A DNA stretch of 64,000 nt from Acidobacteriota bacterium (GTDB lineage Bacteria; Acidobacteriota; Terriglobia; Terriglobales; Acidobacteriaceae), in contig JAJYVF010000003.1 of assembly GCA_021792135.1 (NCBI GenBank), forward strand, positions 124,001-188,000, given 5' to 3'. The translations under genes and the position numbers were made by a program. Below are positions 42,966 to 52,241 of this stretch, in pieces; position 1 is the stretch's first letter, and each line of letters begins with the position of its first letter. The notes under the pieces were generated by a model. The model did not search any database and was not told the origin of the DNA. It worked only from the letters and a program-made list of their open reading frames with translations.

Positions 42966-44677
42966 TCCGGTTTCTCTTTCTCCCGTTTTCGATCCCTCTT
43001 CGGGCTCCGTTCGCCGCGATCTCGCTCCGGTTTCCGCGAGCCTCGGCTCGGGGGCCGGCCTCCGCCAGCGAAGCGATCTTCTCGCACCGGCGCCCCTTTG
43101 CGGTTCGACGGGCCAAATCGCGCCGGACGGCCGGGGCGCGGCTCTCCGGAATTGCCCCCCCGGCTCGCGGCGGGCCTCTTCTCGAACTTCTCACCGGCAC
43201 GCGCAGGACGATTTTTACCTTGCCGCTGGAAGCCCGGTCGGTCCTGGCGCTGTGGGCGGTTCTCGCGGCGGCCTGCCGATCCAGGCTCCACGCGTCGCGC
43301 TTTCCCTCGAAATCCGCCGCGATCCTGCTCGTTCGGATGATTGCCGCGGAACGGTTTCCCCCGGCCACCAAACCCACCAGCCCGCCGCTCCTGGCCCTCC
43401 CGAAAGAATGGCCCCCGGCGCTGCCGGTCGCCCTGTTCAGATTTGCGGGTTTCCGGTGCACCGGGCTCCCTCGGCTGAAGCGTCTCTCTGCCGAATCGCG
43501 CGCTGCCGGGGCGTCGCTCATCCCTTCCTTCAGTCGCCTTTTGCCAGGGTTTACTCCTTCCGCTGGCCTTCCAGCGTTGATTCTCTCTTCCCCGGCCTGG
43601 CGCCTGGCGGGCGGCGAACTCCTGCTTCTTTTCACCCTTCTCGAACCGTGGCTTACGTTCCTTGCCAGGGCTCAGTTTCTTCCACGCTGGTGCTGTGCGT
43701 GTGGATGATTCTCGCCGCTGCCCGGTGCCCTGTACCCGCTGTGGCCGTCGTTTTTGAAAATCTTCCCGGGCGTGCCGCTCCTCCATGCGAGGGCGAGGAC
43801 TCGGCGGGACAACTTCGGCCGGAGCGCCTTCCTGCCCGCGTTCCGAAACCACTTCCGGCAGCGAGCCTTCGATGAAAAGGAGCGTCTCGACGCCCAGCGC
43901 TATGGTCCCCAACTGGCGGGTGGCCATCATGCCATGCACGACTTCGCGAATCCGCGACCGCGCTGTCAGGGGCGAGAGGAAAATCTCGATCTCCTCGCCT
44001 GTCGCCGCCACAGCCGAGCGCAGATAGACCGATATGAGGGCCGAGAGCGCTGTCGTCTGCGCCGTGCTCGCTCCCCGGGCCAGCTCCTCGGTCCATCGTT
44101 GTTTCAGCAGGCTCCAGCGCGCAGGCTCACCCGGCGCATAATCCGGAACCGCGCGCAGCGTGGTCCAGAGTTCGACCAGCGCGCGAAGCACCGTGGCCTC
44201 CGTTACCTCGCGCCCGACGATCTCCCGAATCTCCGCCGCCGTTCTTCCTGGATCCCGATCCAGCACCTCCCAGGTGCGCAGCACAACCGGCGCTGTGCGT
44301 CCTCCCGGGGCCGATTTCCAGTTGCGATCGCCATGCACCGCTGCCAGCCATGGCAGCACTTCCGGCGTGGCAAGGAAATCTGGCTGCTCCGAAACATTCC
44401 CCAGCAGATTCAGCGGGAAAGCTTCTCCCTGGCCGACCAGTCGTCCCGCCAGGCTGAAGGCCTGCTCGATGGCGGCAGCGCCCGGCGTAGCCGCTGCCCG
44501 CCCGCTGCATGCCTCCACAAAGGAGGGCGCGGGCGCCGGTAGCTGCGCATGGCGGGGCAGAAAGAGGCAGAATCCGATTTCCTGAAGCCACGCGGTCGCT
44601 TCCTCGAAGGTGACCAGAGGCCTGGCGTTCTGCCGCCACAGTGCGGCGCGCGTAATTTGTAACTGCTGTTGATTCAA
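42962..44677 (-). CDS. globular domain fused to a long Arg/Gly-rich tail, unknown function
   Basis: A 571-residue two-part protein. Residues 1 to about 300 are ordered and helical with winged-helix-like segments (LQITRAALWRQNARPLVTF, DRDPGRTAAEIREIVGREVTEATVLRALVELWTTL, IREVVHGMMATRQLGTIALGVETLLF). This pattern recalls AlkZ/YcaQ-related proteins, but I could not match a catalytic motif. About residues 300-571 are disordered, rich in Arg, Gly, Pro, Lys and Glu, with RGG- and RPG-type units (RRAGGFGGRGKPFRGN). The start is taken as TTG at 44677. It lies 20 bases after mutL and overlaps cmk, which suggests a link to nucleic acid. Confidence 0.6.
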   Translation of the reverse strand: MNQQQLQITRAALWRQNARPLVTFEEATAWLQEIGFCLFLPRHAQLPAPAPSFVEACSGRAAATPGAAAIEQAFSLAGRLVGQGEAFPLNLLGNVSEQPDFLATPEVLPWLAAVHGDRNWKSAPGGRTAPVVLRTWEVLDRDPGRTAAEIREIVGREVTEATVLRALVELWTTLRAVPDYAPGEPARWSLLKQRWTEELARGASTAQTTALSALISVYLRSAVAATGEEIEIFLSPLTARSRIREVVHGMMATRQLGTIALGVETLLFIEGSLPEVVSERGQEGAPAEVVPPSPRPRMEERHAREDFQKRRPQRVQGTGQRRESSTRTAPAWKKLSPGKERKPRFEKGEKKQEFAARQAPGRGRENQRWKASGRSKPWQKATEGRDERRPGSARFGRETLQPREPGAPETRKSEQGDRQRRGPFFREGQERRAGGFGGRGKPFRGNHPNEQDRGGFRGKARRVEPGSAGRRENRPQRQDRPGFQRQGKNRPARAGEKFEKRPAASRGGNSGEPRPGRPARFGPSNRKGAPVREDRFAGGGRPPSRGSRKPERDRGERSPKRDRKREKEKPE

Positions 44678-44696
44678 GATGGACCTGCCCTGACGG

Positions 44697-46655
44697 CTAA
44701 ATTCGCTGGAACGCGCGCTGAATATCCTTCCATGAATATCGTAAAGCAATGGGTCGGCCGTGCGGACAACTTGTCGGATGCTCCGTCCGCGCAAGTTCGC
44801 CGAGCAGCCACTCCATCCGCTGATTGTCCAGAGGCATATTCACCTTGATGGCCGCATGGCAGGCAATCGAAGCGGCAATGCGGGTCCGCGCGGTTTCCAG
44901 ATTCTCCGACTGCGATACCGATCCGGGCTGTTCGAGGACCTCGAAGATCATCCCCTCCAGCTCACCCCCGGCCAGCCCCGCCGGAGCCGCTTTTACCGCG
45001 ATGGTGTGGGGGCCGAAGGGCTCCGCTTCGCAGCCGTTCCGCTCCAGCTCCTCCGCGAGACTGGAAAAGATCACCATCTGCTGCGGGAGCAGATCGATGA
45101 GCATGGGCATGAGCAGCCGCTGCCGTTCCACCCGTTCCACCTGGCGCTCGCCCAGGATCTTCTCAAACAGCACGCGCTCATGGGCCACATGCTGATCGAT
45201 GATCCAGAGCCCCTCGTCGTTAACGGCCAGGATGAAGGATTCCCGCAGCTGTCCAAGAGGCTTGAGGCTGGCGAGGGAGGCGAGACTCGAACCGGCCTCG
45301 CCTCCTGCCGGAAAAGCCTGCTCGCCGCACCCATATCCGTTGGAGCCGGCTGAGGGCACAGCCAGCGCCTGAATCGGCGTGCCTGTGATCGACGTGCTCG
45401 GCGGTGCTGGCAGGAAGGGAAGTGCCATTTCCTGAGGCTTCGGAGCCGAAGGGGTCAGCGCAAAGGCAGCGGCGTCCTCGGCAGCCGGCACAGGACCTGA
45501 CTGAGCCGGAACACTGCCCTTCGGAACCTCCGGAACCAGCGATGCGGATGCGGTCGGGCTCGCCGTCAGCGCCTCCACAAAACTGGCTGCCGGCCGGCCC
45601 TTGATCAGCGCAATGCGAATACTCTCGCGCACAAAGTCATGCACGAGCGTCTGCTGGCGAAACCGCACCTCGGTCTTGGCCGGATGCACATTCACGTCGA
45701 CCTCGTGCGCGGGCATCTCCAGGAACAGCAACAGTACCGGAAACGACGTGGGAGGGATGATGTTGCGGTAGGCCTCGGTGATGGCGTGCAGGATAAGGCG
45801 GTCGCGAATCAGCCGCTGGTTGACGAAGATGTAAATGGAGTTGCGATTCAGCTTCTGCAGGCTCGGTTTGGAGACAAAACCGCTGATTCGCAGGTACCCC
45901 GGATCGGGAGGACGATAATCCTCCTCGCGCCGCCACGGCGGTGGTTCGGGCAAACCGGCGTGGTCGAAACGGCGTTCCGCCGCAATCGGCAGCAGATGAT
46001 CGAGCGTTTCTCTCCCGAAGATCTGGTAGATCCGCTCCGCCGCCTCGCGCACCGGCGCCGCCGTTAGCAGAGCGTGCGTGGCGGAGTGCAGTTCAAAGTG
46101 GATCTCCGGATGAGCCAGCGCGTAATGGGTCACGAGCGCGGTGACGTGCGCCAGTTCCGTGCTCTCCGCGCGCAGGAATTTTCGCCGCGCCGGCGTATTG
46201 AAAAAGAGATCCCTGACAGCAATCGTGGTGCCCTGCGGACCGCCCGCGTCTTCGACGGCGAGCACTTTGCCCCCCGCGATCTCCACCCGTGTGCCGGTGG
46301 GATTCTCTGCCGGCCGGGTCACCAGTTCCAGCCGCGAGATGGAAGCGATGGAAGGCAGCGCCTCGCCGCGAAAGCCCAGCGTCGCGATCGAGAGCAGATC
46401 ATCGCTCGATCGGATCTTGGAGGTCGCATGCCGCTCGAAAGCGAGCAGAGCATCGTCGCGCGACATGCCGCAGCCGTCATCCGCCAGGCGGATCAGCCGG
46501 CGGCCTCCGCCTTCGATCTCAACGCGGATGCGCCCGGCTCCGGCATCGATGGCGTTCTCCAGCAGTTCCTTCACGACCGACGCGGGTCGGTCTACCACTT
46601 CGCCGGCGGCGATCTGGTTCGCAACCTGATCGGAGAGAACGCGAATGCGGCCCAT
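44697..46655 (-). CDS. mutL: DNA mismatch repair protein MutL
   Basis: MutL couples MutS recognition to repair. The 652-residue protein has the GHL ATPase motifs: LLENAIDAGA (motif I), RLADDGCGM (motif II), FERHATSKI and TLGFRGEALPSI (motif III), then DLFFNTPARRKF. After a Pro/Ala-rich linker (about 350-450), the C-terminal domain has an endonuclease motif, IIDQHVAHERVLFE, a variant of DQHA(x)2E(x)4E with valine for alanine but keeping the metal residues. CHAAIKVNMP and SCPHGRP complete the nuclease site. The ATG at 46655 lies 9 bases after TATCCT; longer in-frame starts add an unrelated leader. Confidence 0.95.
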   Translation of the reverse strand: MGRIRVLSDQVANQIAAGEVVDRPASVVKELLENAIDAGAGRIRVEIEGGGRRLIRLADDGCGMSRDDALLAFERHATSKIRSSDDLLSIATLGFRGEALPSIASISRLELVTRPAENPTGTRVEIAGGKVLAVEDAGGPQGTTIAVRDLFFNTPARRKFLRAESTELAHVTALVTHYALAHPEIHFELHSATHALLTAAPVREAAERIYQIFGRETLDHLLPIAAERRFDHAGLPEPPPWRREEDYRPPDPGYLRISGFVSKPSLQKLNRNSIYIFVNQRLIRDRLILHAITEAYRNIIPPTSFPVLLLFLEMPAHEVDVNVHPAKTEVRFRQQTLVHDFVRESIRIALIKGRPAASFVEALTASPTASASLVPEVPKGSVPAQSGPVPAAEDAAAFALTPSAPKPQEMALPFLPAPPSTSITGTPIQALAVPSAGSNGYGCGEQAFPAGGEAGSSLASLASLKPLGQLRESFILAVNDEGLWIIDQHVAHERVLFEKILGERQVERVERQRLLMPMLIDLLPQQMVIFSSLAEELERNGCEAEPFGPHTIAVKAAPAGLAGGELEGMIFEVLEQPGSVSQSENLETARTRIAASIACHAAIKVNMPLDNQRMEWLLGELARTEHPTSCPHGRPIALRYSWKDIQRAFQRI

Positions 46656-46789
46656 GCTCGATTCAGGATACGCGGAGATGGATTGATTCACGACAGCTGG
46701 TGCAGAGTGGTCGCATGATTGCGTCCTCCTCGCTCAACTTCCCGTGCTCCCGGCCGAAATCCAACTTACGCGGCGCGGGGGCGCGGGCG

Positions 46790-47008
46790 ATGGAAGTGGA
46801 TCGGATCTCAGCGATGTCCGGCGCAGGAGGGCAGGCTACTCCTGCGTGGACGAAATCATTGAATCGGCGGCGGAAATTCGTCGAGGAGATCGCTGAAGAT
46901 CCCGAATCCGAGCAGTCCGAAGACAGCACCCAACCCCCGGAATCCGAGTCTGAATCCGCCAGCAGTCCCTCCGAAGAAGGGCACACGAGCATCGACCTGC
47001 TGGCCTGA
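46790..47008 (+). CDS. small acidic protein of unknown function
   Basis: A 72-residue protein. The N-terminal half is polar with a basic helix (PAWTKSLNRRRKFVEEIAED). The C-terminal half is nearly all Glu, Ser and Pro (DPESEQSEDSTQPPESESESASSPSEEG), ending in HTSIDLLA. The ATG at 46790 is preceded by a purine-rich stretch. A real gene is supported by the clear split between helix and acidic tail, which is not random. It sits between divergent mutL and convergent folP. It might be a small regulatory or nucleic acid mimic protein, but no family is recognised. Confidence 0.5.
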   Translation: MEVDRISAMSGAGGQATPAWTKSLNRRRKFVEEIAEDPESEQSEDSTQPPESESESASSPSEEGHTSIDLLA

Positions 47009-47052
47009 GCGTCGGATCGGGAACCCTTGCCCCGGCCCGGACCGCCGGTGCC

Positions 47053-47943
47053 TTACACCTCCGCCAGAATCGCATCGGCGATGCAGGCGGCTTCCACCGC
47101 GGGACGGACATCGTGGACGCGGACGATATGCGCCCCCGCCAGGATGGCCGCCGTCGTACCGGCCAGGGTTGCGTGGAGACGCTCCGCCACAGGAACATCC
47201 GCGCGCTTCTGGCGAACTGCCAGCGTATGGCCCAGAAAGGACTTGCGTGAGATGCCGGCGAGCAGCGGCCGGCCCAGTCCCAGCAGGTCATCCTGGTGCG
47301 CCAGCAGCGGGTAATTGTTGTCCATTGCTTTGCCGAAGCCGTAACCGGGATCGAGCACCACCTGGCTGCGGTCAACGCCCGCGCGAACGGCGCGCTGCAG
47401 TGACTGCTCCAGCCCCTCGCGTACCAGCGCCACGACCTCCCGCTGTGCAAGGCTTGGCTGGGTTCGCCACGCGCTCGGGCGTCCCCGCGTGTGCATCAGC
47501 ACAACCCCGCAGTGGAACTCCGCACAAACTTGCGCCGTCTCTTCGTCCCACTGGAACGCGCTCACATCGTTGACGATCTCCGCGCCTGCTTCCAGAGCTG
47601 CTCGGGCGGTGCTCGCCCGCCAGGTGTCGATGGAGAGCACGGCGTCCCGCCGTTCCCGGTGTACAGCTTCGATCACCGGCAGAACACGCTCCTGTTCTTC
47701 CTCTGGGCTGATCCCCTGTGACCCGGGACGGGTCGATTCCCCGCCGATATCGAGGATATCGGCGCCGGCTTCGAGCATCTCCATCGCGTGATTGAGGGCT
47801 GCATCGGTACTGAAGAAAACGCCGCCATCGGAAAACGAATCCGGCGTCACGTTCAGCACACCCATCACCAGCGTGCGCGGGCCCAGCAGCAGGCTGCGGC
47901 TGCCAAGTTGCCACTTTGCCGTGGGGCGGCGAACAAAAGCCAT
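47053..47943 (-). CDS. folP: dihydropteroate synthase
   Basis: FolP condenses p-aminobenzoate with dihydropterin pyrophosphate in folate synthesis. The 296-residue protein has [15 protein letters not shown] (about 27-41), [25 protein letters not shown] and [15 protein letters not shown], which cover the pterin and sulfonamide contact sites. The ATG at 47943 is used, 10 bases after a TAGCAT box that overlaps the dacB promoter on the other strand. An in-frame upstream start at 47985 adds an unrelated extension. Confidence 0.95.
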   Translation of the reverse strand: MAFVRRPTAKWQLGSRSLLLGPRTLVMGVLNVTPDSFSDGGVFFSTDAALNHAMEMLEAGADILDIGGESTRPGSQGISPEEEQERVLPVIEAVHRERRDAVLSIDTWRASTARAALEAGAEIVNDVSAFQWDEETAQVCAEFHCGVVLMHTRGRPSAWRTQPSLAQREVVALVREGLEQSLQRAVRAGVDRSQVVLDPGYGFGKAMDNNYPLLAHQDDLLGLGRPLLAGISRKSFLGHTLAVRQKRADVPVAERLHATLAGTTAAILAGAHIVRVHDVRPAVEAACIADAILAEV

Positions 47944-47953
47944 ACAGGAGACG

Positions 47954-47963
47954 ATGCTACACT
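47954..47963. promoter_or_regulatory. overlapping divergent -10 boxes of folP and dacB
   Basis: ATGCTACACT reads TACACT on the plus strand (dacB) and TAGCAT on the minus strand (folP). The boxes overlap, so the two promoters would compete. Confidence 0.4.
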
Positions 47964-48023
47964 CCAGACAAACTGCGAGCTCCAAATCCTTATCGCGCAG
48001 TCTTCGCAGGTTCTGTTCAATTA

Positions 48024-49679
48024 ATGAGACGAATTTCCCTGCTCCTGCTGGTCGCCCTCCTGGTCTCTACACCGTCCTACGCCGCCTCGCATCGCAAGCC
48101 GCTCCGCAGGGCGCCGCTCAGCGCTGCCATCCAGAGAATCCTCTCCGATCCCGCGGTTTCGCGCGCCCACTGGGGAATCTCCGTCGTCACAATGGATGGT
48201 CGGCCCGTGTACGGGCTGAACGATGGCCAGTTCTTCGAGCCCGCCTCCAACGCAAAGCTCTTCACCACCGCAACAACGCTCGCCCTGCTCCCGGCACAGG
48301 CTACCTGGACGACCAATGCAGTAACCTCCGGCACGGTAGGTACGGACGGCACCCTCATCGGCGATGTGGTTTTGCTCGGTGCGGGCGATCCCACTGTCTC
48401 CGGTCGCGCCTACCCCTACGGCGGCAGGACCGAGCGGCCTGATCCACCCCTGCAGGCGCTTGCCGATATGGCCGATCAGATGGTCGCCGCCGGGATCCGC
48501 CACATCTCCGGCGACATTATCGGCGATGATTCCTGGTTTCCCTGGGAGCCTTACGGCGGCGACTGGGCATGGGACGATCTCCAGTGGGATTACGGCGCAC
48601 CCGTTTCGGCGCTCACCGTCAACGACAACGTCGTCTACCTGAATGTGCTTCCTCCGGGCAGTCCCATCCCCGTTCTGCCGGGCGAACCAGCCGTTGTCGC
48701 GGGGCGCGGCAGCTCAGGGAACCCCTTGCCCGATCCGGTCCTCCGATCCGCTGCTGCGAACTCCGGGGCAGTCGTCGTCTGGTACCCCGATGTTCCGTGG
48801 TACACACTCGAGAACGGGCTGAAGTTCCTGCCGGGCAATGAGGCGGATCATTCCGGCATTGATCTTCCTCTCGGCAGTCGAACCGTGCGTCTCTTTGGCT
48901 CCATCAATCGGAACGGTCTGCACGACGCCCTTGCCATCAACGACCCGGCGGCGTTTGCCGCAACCGCCCTGCGCCAGATGCTGGTTGCCCGCGGCGTCAG
49001 CGTTGCTGGCAGCGCCCGATCGCGACACAGGCTCTCGGTTGATACCGAAGACTTCCGGGCAGAAGTGAACCAGGTCGTGGTGCTGCGGCCCATCAACCTG
49101 ACCACCATGCAGCCTCCCGACACCGGCCTGCGCGTTCTTGCTACGCACGTCTCGCCGCCGCTCGCCGAGGACGTAACTGTGACCAACAAAGTCAGCCAGA
49201 ATCTGCATGCGGAGCTGTATCTCAGGCTGCTCGGCCGTCTCGAAGCCAATGATGGCTCCATTGCACAGGGAGCCCGGGTGGTCCGGCAGTTCCTTACCCG
49301 CGCTGGCGTCAATCCCCGTGATTTCCTGTTCTACGACGGATCGGGCCTGTCGCCCGACGACCTGATTACTCCGCGCGCTGCCACAACTCTGCTGGTGTAC
49401 GCATCGCGCCAGCCCTGGGGTAAACTCTACCGCTCGACTCTGCCCGTCGGCGGTGTCGACGGCACGCTCGCCGATCGTTTCACCCGGGCTCCTCTCAGGG
49501 GAAGGATCTTTGCGAAAACCGGAACCCTGGGCGAGGTCAGCGCACTCAGTGGCTATCTCGTCGCCGCGAGCGGCAGGACTCTGGCCTTTTCCATTCTGGT
49601 CAACAACCACGACTCCAGCGGCGAAGCAACCCAGGAGGCTCTCGATCGGATTGCCACTGCAGTTGCCGAAACTAACTGA
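48024..49679 (+). CDS. dacB: D-alanyl-D-alanine carboxypeptidase/endopeptidase (PBP4 family)
   Basis: A 551-residue periplasmic S13 family enzyme that trims peptidoglycan peptides. Residues 1-21 are a signal peptide ([21 protein letters not shown]). The active site has Ser75 and Lys78 in PASNAKLF (S-x-x-K), then KVSQNLHAE (S-x-N), then FAKTGTL (K-T-G). A large insert of about 200 residues lies between S-x-x-K and S-x-N, as in DacB. The ATG at 48024 is chosen over an upstream in-frame start because the signal peptide begins there. It is divergent from folP. Confidence 0.93.
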   Translation: MRRISLLLLVALLVSTPSYAASHRKPLRRAPLSAAIQRILSDPAVSRAHWGISVVTMDGRPVYGLNDGQFFEPASNAKLFTTATTLALLPAQATWTTNAVTSGTVGTDGTLIGDVVLLGAGDPTVSGRAYPYGGRTERPDPPLQALADMADQMVAAGIRHISGDIIGDDSWFPWEPYGGDWAWDDLQWDYGAPVSALTVNDNVVYLNVLPPGSPIPVLPGEPAVVAGRGSSGNPLPDPVLRSAAANSGAVVVWYPDVPWYTLENGLKFLPGNEADHSGIDLPLGSRTVRLFGSINRNGLHDALAINDPAAFAATALRQMLVARGVSVAGSARSRHRLSVDTEDFRAEVNQVVVLRPINLTTMQPPDTGLRVLATHVSPPLAEDVTVTNKVSQNLHAELYLRLLGRLEANDGSIAQGARVVRQFLTRAGVNPRDFLFYDGSGLSPDDLITPRAATTLLVYASRQPWGKLYRSTLPVGGVDGTLADRFTRAPLRGRIFAKTGTLGEVSALSGYLVAASGRTLAFSILVNNHDSSGEATQEALDRIATAVAETN

Positions 49680-50168
49680 GGCGGCGGCTGACTGATCCTG
49701 GGGCTCAGTCAGCCGATTCTTCAGGAGCCCGATTTGGAAGTCCTTCCGCGTGAGATGGTTCCGGACATTGCGATTCCCGTGGTAATCCGCAACCGCTCCC
49801 CTGAAGCGGCGCGGGTGTTCCGTCGGCGGAGTCAGTCGCCCCTCGGGCACGACCCCGGGATTGCGGTCGTCGTCATTGACCGTAATCTCGGCGATGGCCC
49901 GGTTCGCGTTCCGCTCGGGGCCATACTGGCGAACTCCTCGCTGGCATCAGCAGGGAGTAGATGGCGTAAGGATCCCCGGCACGACCGGCCGCCTTGGGAA
50001 TCGCGCCCCCGGACGGCCGGGTGCTGCGGGGCGATTCATTTGCGGGGATTTCCCAGGAACGTGGCCACGAAGCCCAGGCCCAGGAGTTTCAGCTTGCGAA
50101 CGCGCGTGCCGCCATACACGCAGCCCGGAGCACGGCGTTTGGCTGCGATCTCCTTTTCTGTAAACTGC
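49680..50168. other. 489-base region without a supported gene
   Basis: Between dacB and a leftward gene. No long frame in either direction reads like a protein throughout. On the minus strand QYGPERNANRAIAEITV around 49.85-49.93 kb and EKEIAAKRRAPGCVYGGTR around 50.1 kb look protein-like but sit in separate short frames, so they could be decayed or very small genes. No terminator is clear after dacB. Confidence 0.4.
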
Positions 50169-50633
50169 TTACCGCGTCTGGGAGCCCGCGGCACGGTCCC
50201 ACGCGGGTGTTGGACGCTGGCTCTGCGGCAGATCGCGCCCCTTCACGCGGTCGTAGAGATAGGCATCGCTGACCGTCCCCAGAGCTTCGTTATAGAGAGT
50301 GATCGAGCCGGCGACTTCCTTGATCTCCTCCACGAAATCGTGCAGCTTCTTCAGCCGTTCGGCCGTCGCAGGAAACTCCGTCTTGCTGGTTTTGAAGAAC
50401 TTCTGGAAGCCCCGGTCCACCAGGTGCGCGATCTCCCCGCCGAAAACCGGGCCGGGCTGCACCGCCATGCGCGGTCCGGAGGGGGTATCGGCCTTCTCGA
50501 TCACGACGGCGTAGCCGCCCTTGCTGATCCGGGTCTGATTTGCGACCCCGGGAACATCCTGAACATCGAATTGAAGACGGCGAAGTTCGCTGATAATTTC
50601 GGCATACGAGCGCTGGCGCGGCTTCTTCGGCAT
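50169..50633 (-). CDS. conserved-looking hypothetical protein
   Basis: A 154-residue basic protein starting at an ATG at 50633. It reads RQRSYAEIISELRRLQFDVQDVPGVANQTRISKGGYAVVIEKAD, then GGEIAHLVDRGFQKFFKTSKTEFPATAERLKKLHDFVEEIKEVAGSITLYNEALGTVSDAYLYDRVKGRDL. Ordered helices and a hydrophobic core look like a genuine domain, but no motif is recognised. The C-terminus is disordered. It is divergent from the cysM cluster. Confidence 0.7.
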   Translation of the reverse strand: MPKKPRQRSYAEIISELRRLQFDVQDVPGVANQTRISKGGYAVVIEKADTPSGPRMAVQPGPVFGGEIAHLVDRGFQKFFKTSKTEFPATAERLKKLHDFVEEIKEVAGSITLYNEALGTVSDAYLYDRVKGRDLPQSQRPTPAWDRAAGSQTR

Positions 50634-50759
50634 GGCAATCTGCTTTCTCGGGTTCGGCTACACTGGGCCGTAGCTCTTCCCCTGCTTTCAGAGTCGCATA
50701 ACCAGATGCCGGCTGCAATTGATCCCCGGACGCCACCGGCTGCAGGGCGCGTGTTGTGA

Positions 50760-51698
50760 ATGATTACAGAGATACAGCGGAACACTGACTTGCCGGGCAC
50801 CACCTTACTCGACCGCATCGGCAACACGCCTCTGGCGCGGATCGAGCGCCTTATCGCGCATCTGCCGGGGATCCGGCTTCTCGCCAAGGCGGAGTGGATC
50901 AACCCAGGCGGCTCGGTCAAGGACCGCGCCGCCGCGTCCATCGTCCTCAAGGCGCTTCAGGAGGAGCAGCTTTGCCCCGGGCGAAGGCTGCTGGATGCGA
51001 CCAGCGGCAATACCGGCATCGCCTACGCAATGCTGGGAGCGGCTCTTGCCTTTCCGGTCACGCTCTGCATGCCCTCGAACGTCTCGCCCGAGCGGAAGCG
51101 GATTCTGCAGGCTTATGGCGCTGAGATCGTGTGGACCGATCCCGCGGAGGGTTCCGACGGCGCCATCCGCAAAGCTCGCGAACTGGCTGCTGATCCTCAG
51201 TATTTTTACGCCGACCAGTACAGCAACCCGGCGAACTGGCGCGCCCATTATTGCGGCACCGCCAGGGAGATTCTGGAGCAGACCCAGGGCCAAATTACGC
51301 ATTTTGTCGCCGGCCTCGGGACCAGCGGCACGTTCATGGGCACCGCGCGCCGGCTCAAAGAGGTGAATCCGCGGATCGAGTGCGTCTCGATGCAGCCGGA
51401 TTCGGCTTTTCACGGACTGGAGGGGCTGAAGCACATGGCCACGGCCATTGTCCCGGCCATTTACGATCCCAGCCTTGCCGACCGCAACATCGAGGTCGAG
51501 ACCGAGGCGGCCTACGCCATGGCCAAACGCCTGGCGCGAACCGAGGGCCTGCTGGTCGGAGTTTCAGGCGCAGCCGCCGTAGTCGCGGCGCTGCGCATCG
51601 CCGAAGAGCAGGCGGCTCTGAGCCAGGAAGCGACGATTGTGACTATCCTGCCCGATGCGGCGGATAAATACCTCAGCGAGCGGTTCTGGGAGGAGTAG
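50760..51698 (+). CDS. cysM: cysteine synthase, CysM type
   Basis: A 312-residue PLP enzyme of the O-acetylserine or O-phosphoserine sulfhydrylase family. PLP lysine K54 is in NPGGSVKDRAA, the phosphate loop is FVAGLGTSGTFMGT, and ATSGNTGIAYAML is the substrate loop. It is followed after 2 bases by a JAMM protease gene and then a ThiS-like carrier gene. In Mycobacterium the same three form the CysO/CysM/Mec route, where CysM uses CysO thiocarboxylate as sulfur donor. By context this CysM is likely of that type. The start is ATG at 50760. A TACACT box lies at 50659-50664. Confidence 0.85.
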   Translation: MITEIQRNTDLPGTTLLDRIGNTPLARIERLIAHLPGIRLLAKAEWINPGGSVKDRAAASIVLKALQEEQLCPGRRLLDATSGNTGIAYAMLGAALAFPVTLCMPSNVSPERKRILQAYGAEIVWTDPAEGSDGAIRKARELAADPQYFYADQYSNPANWRAHYCGTAREILEQTQGQITHFVAGLGTSGTFMGTARRLKEVNPRIECVSMQPDSAFHGLEGLKHMATAIVPAIYDPSLADRNIEVETEAAYAMAKRLARTEGLLVGVSGAAAVVAALRIAEEQAALSQEATIVTILPDAADKYLSERFWEE

Positions 51699-51700
51699 CC

Positions 51701-52189
51701 ATGTTGCGCATCAGCCAGCAGGTGTACGACGCCATCCGGCAGCATGGCGAGGAAACCTGGCCGCATGAATGCTGCGGCGTTCTGCTGGGGCGTTTCACGA
51801 CAGACTCGGGAGCAATGATCAATGACGTCGAAGAGGCGATCCGCGCCGGGAACACGCGCACCGATTCTGCGCACAATCGCTACAACATTGCCCCGCGGGA
51901 ACTGGTCGGGATCCAGCGGAGCGGGCGGAACCGGGGCCTGGAGGTTGTCGGCTTCTACCATTCGCACCCCGACCACCCGGCACTGTGGTCGCCCACGGAT
52001 TTCGCCGAGGCGCACTGGCTGGGCTGCAGCTACGTCATCACGGCCGTCGAGAAGGGCTCCGCGCGGCAAACGAATTCATTTTTGCTGACCGGAGATACAG
52101 AGGAGCGGAAAGCCTTCGAATACGAAAGAATTGAAGTGACGGGCCAGCTTGAACCGGGGCTGGAAACCGAGAGCGAACCGGTCTCATAG
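51701..52189 (+). CDS. mec: Mec-like JAMM metalloprotease
   Basis: A 162-residue M67 family zinc protease. The JAMM motif is complete: Glu23 in WPHECCG, then YHSHPDHPALWSPTD with His87, His89, Ser97 and Asp100. In the CysO pathway Mec removes cysteine from the CysO-cysteine adduct and so renews the carrier. The ATG at 51701 lies 2 bases after the cysM stop and has GGAG at a spacing of about 5. The carrier gene follows after 52 bases. The gene symbol follows the mycobacterial name by context. Confidence 0.82.
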   Translation: MLRISQQVYDAIRQHGEETWPHECCGVLLGRFTTDSGAMINDVEEAIRAGNTRTDSAHNRYNIAPRELVGIQRSGRNRGLEVVGFYHSHPDHPALWSPTDFAEAHWLGCSYVITAVEKGSARQTNSFLLTGDTEERKAFEYERIEVTGQLEPGLETESEPVS

Positions 52190-52241
52190 CAGGCCTGCCT
52201 GCGCGGCGGGAGCAATTTATTTCCCCGAGGAAAAGGACGGC

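Noticed and set aside
48714-49850. A 378-codon leftward frame across dacB
   Set aside because: It is antisense to dacB and only its first part, outside dacB, looks protein-like; no start or motif supports it.
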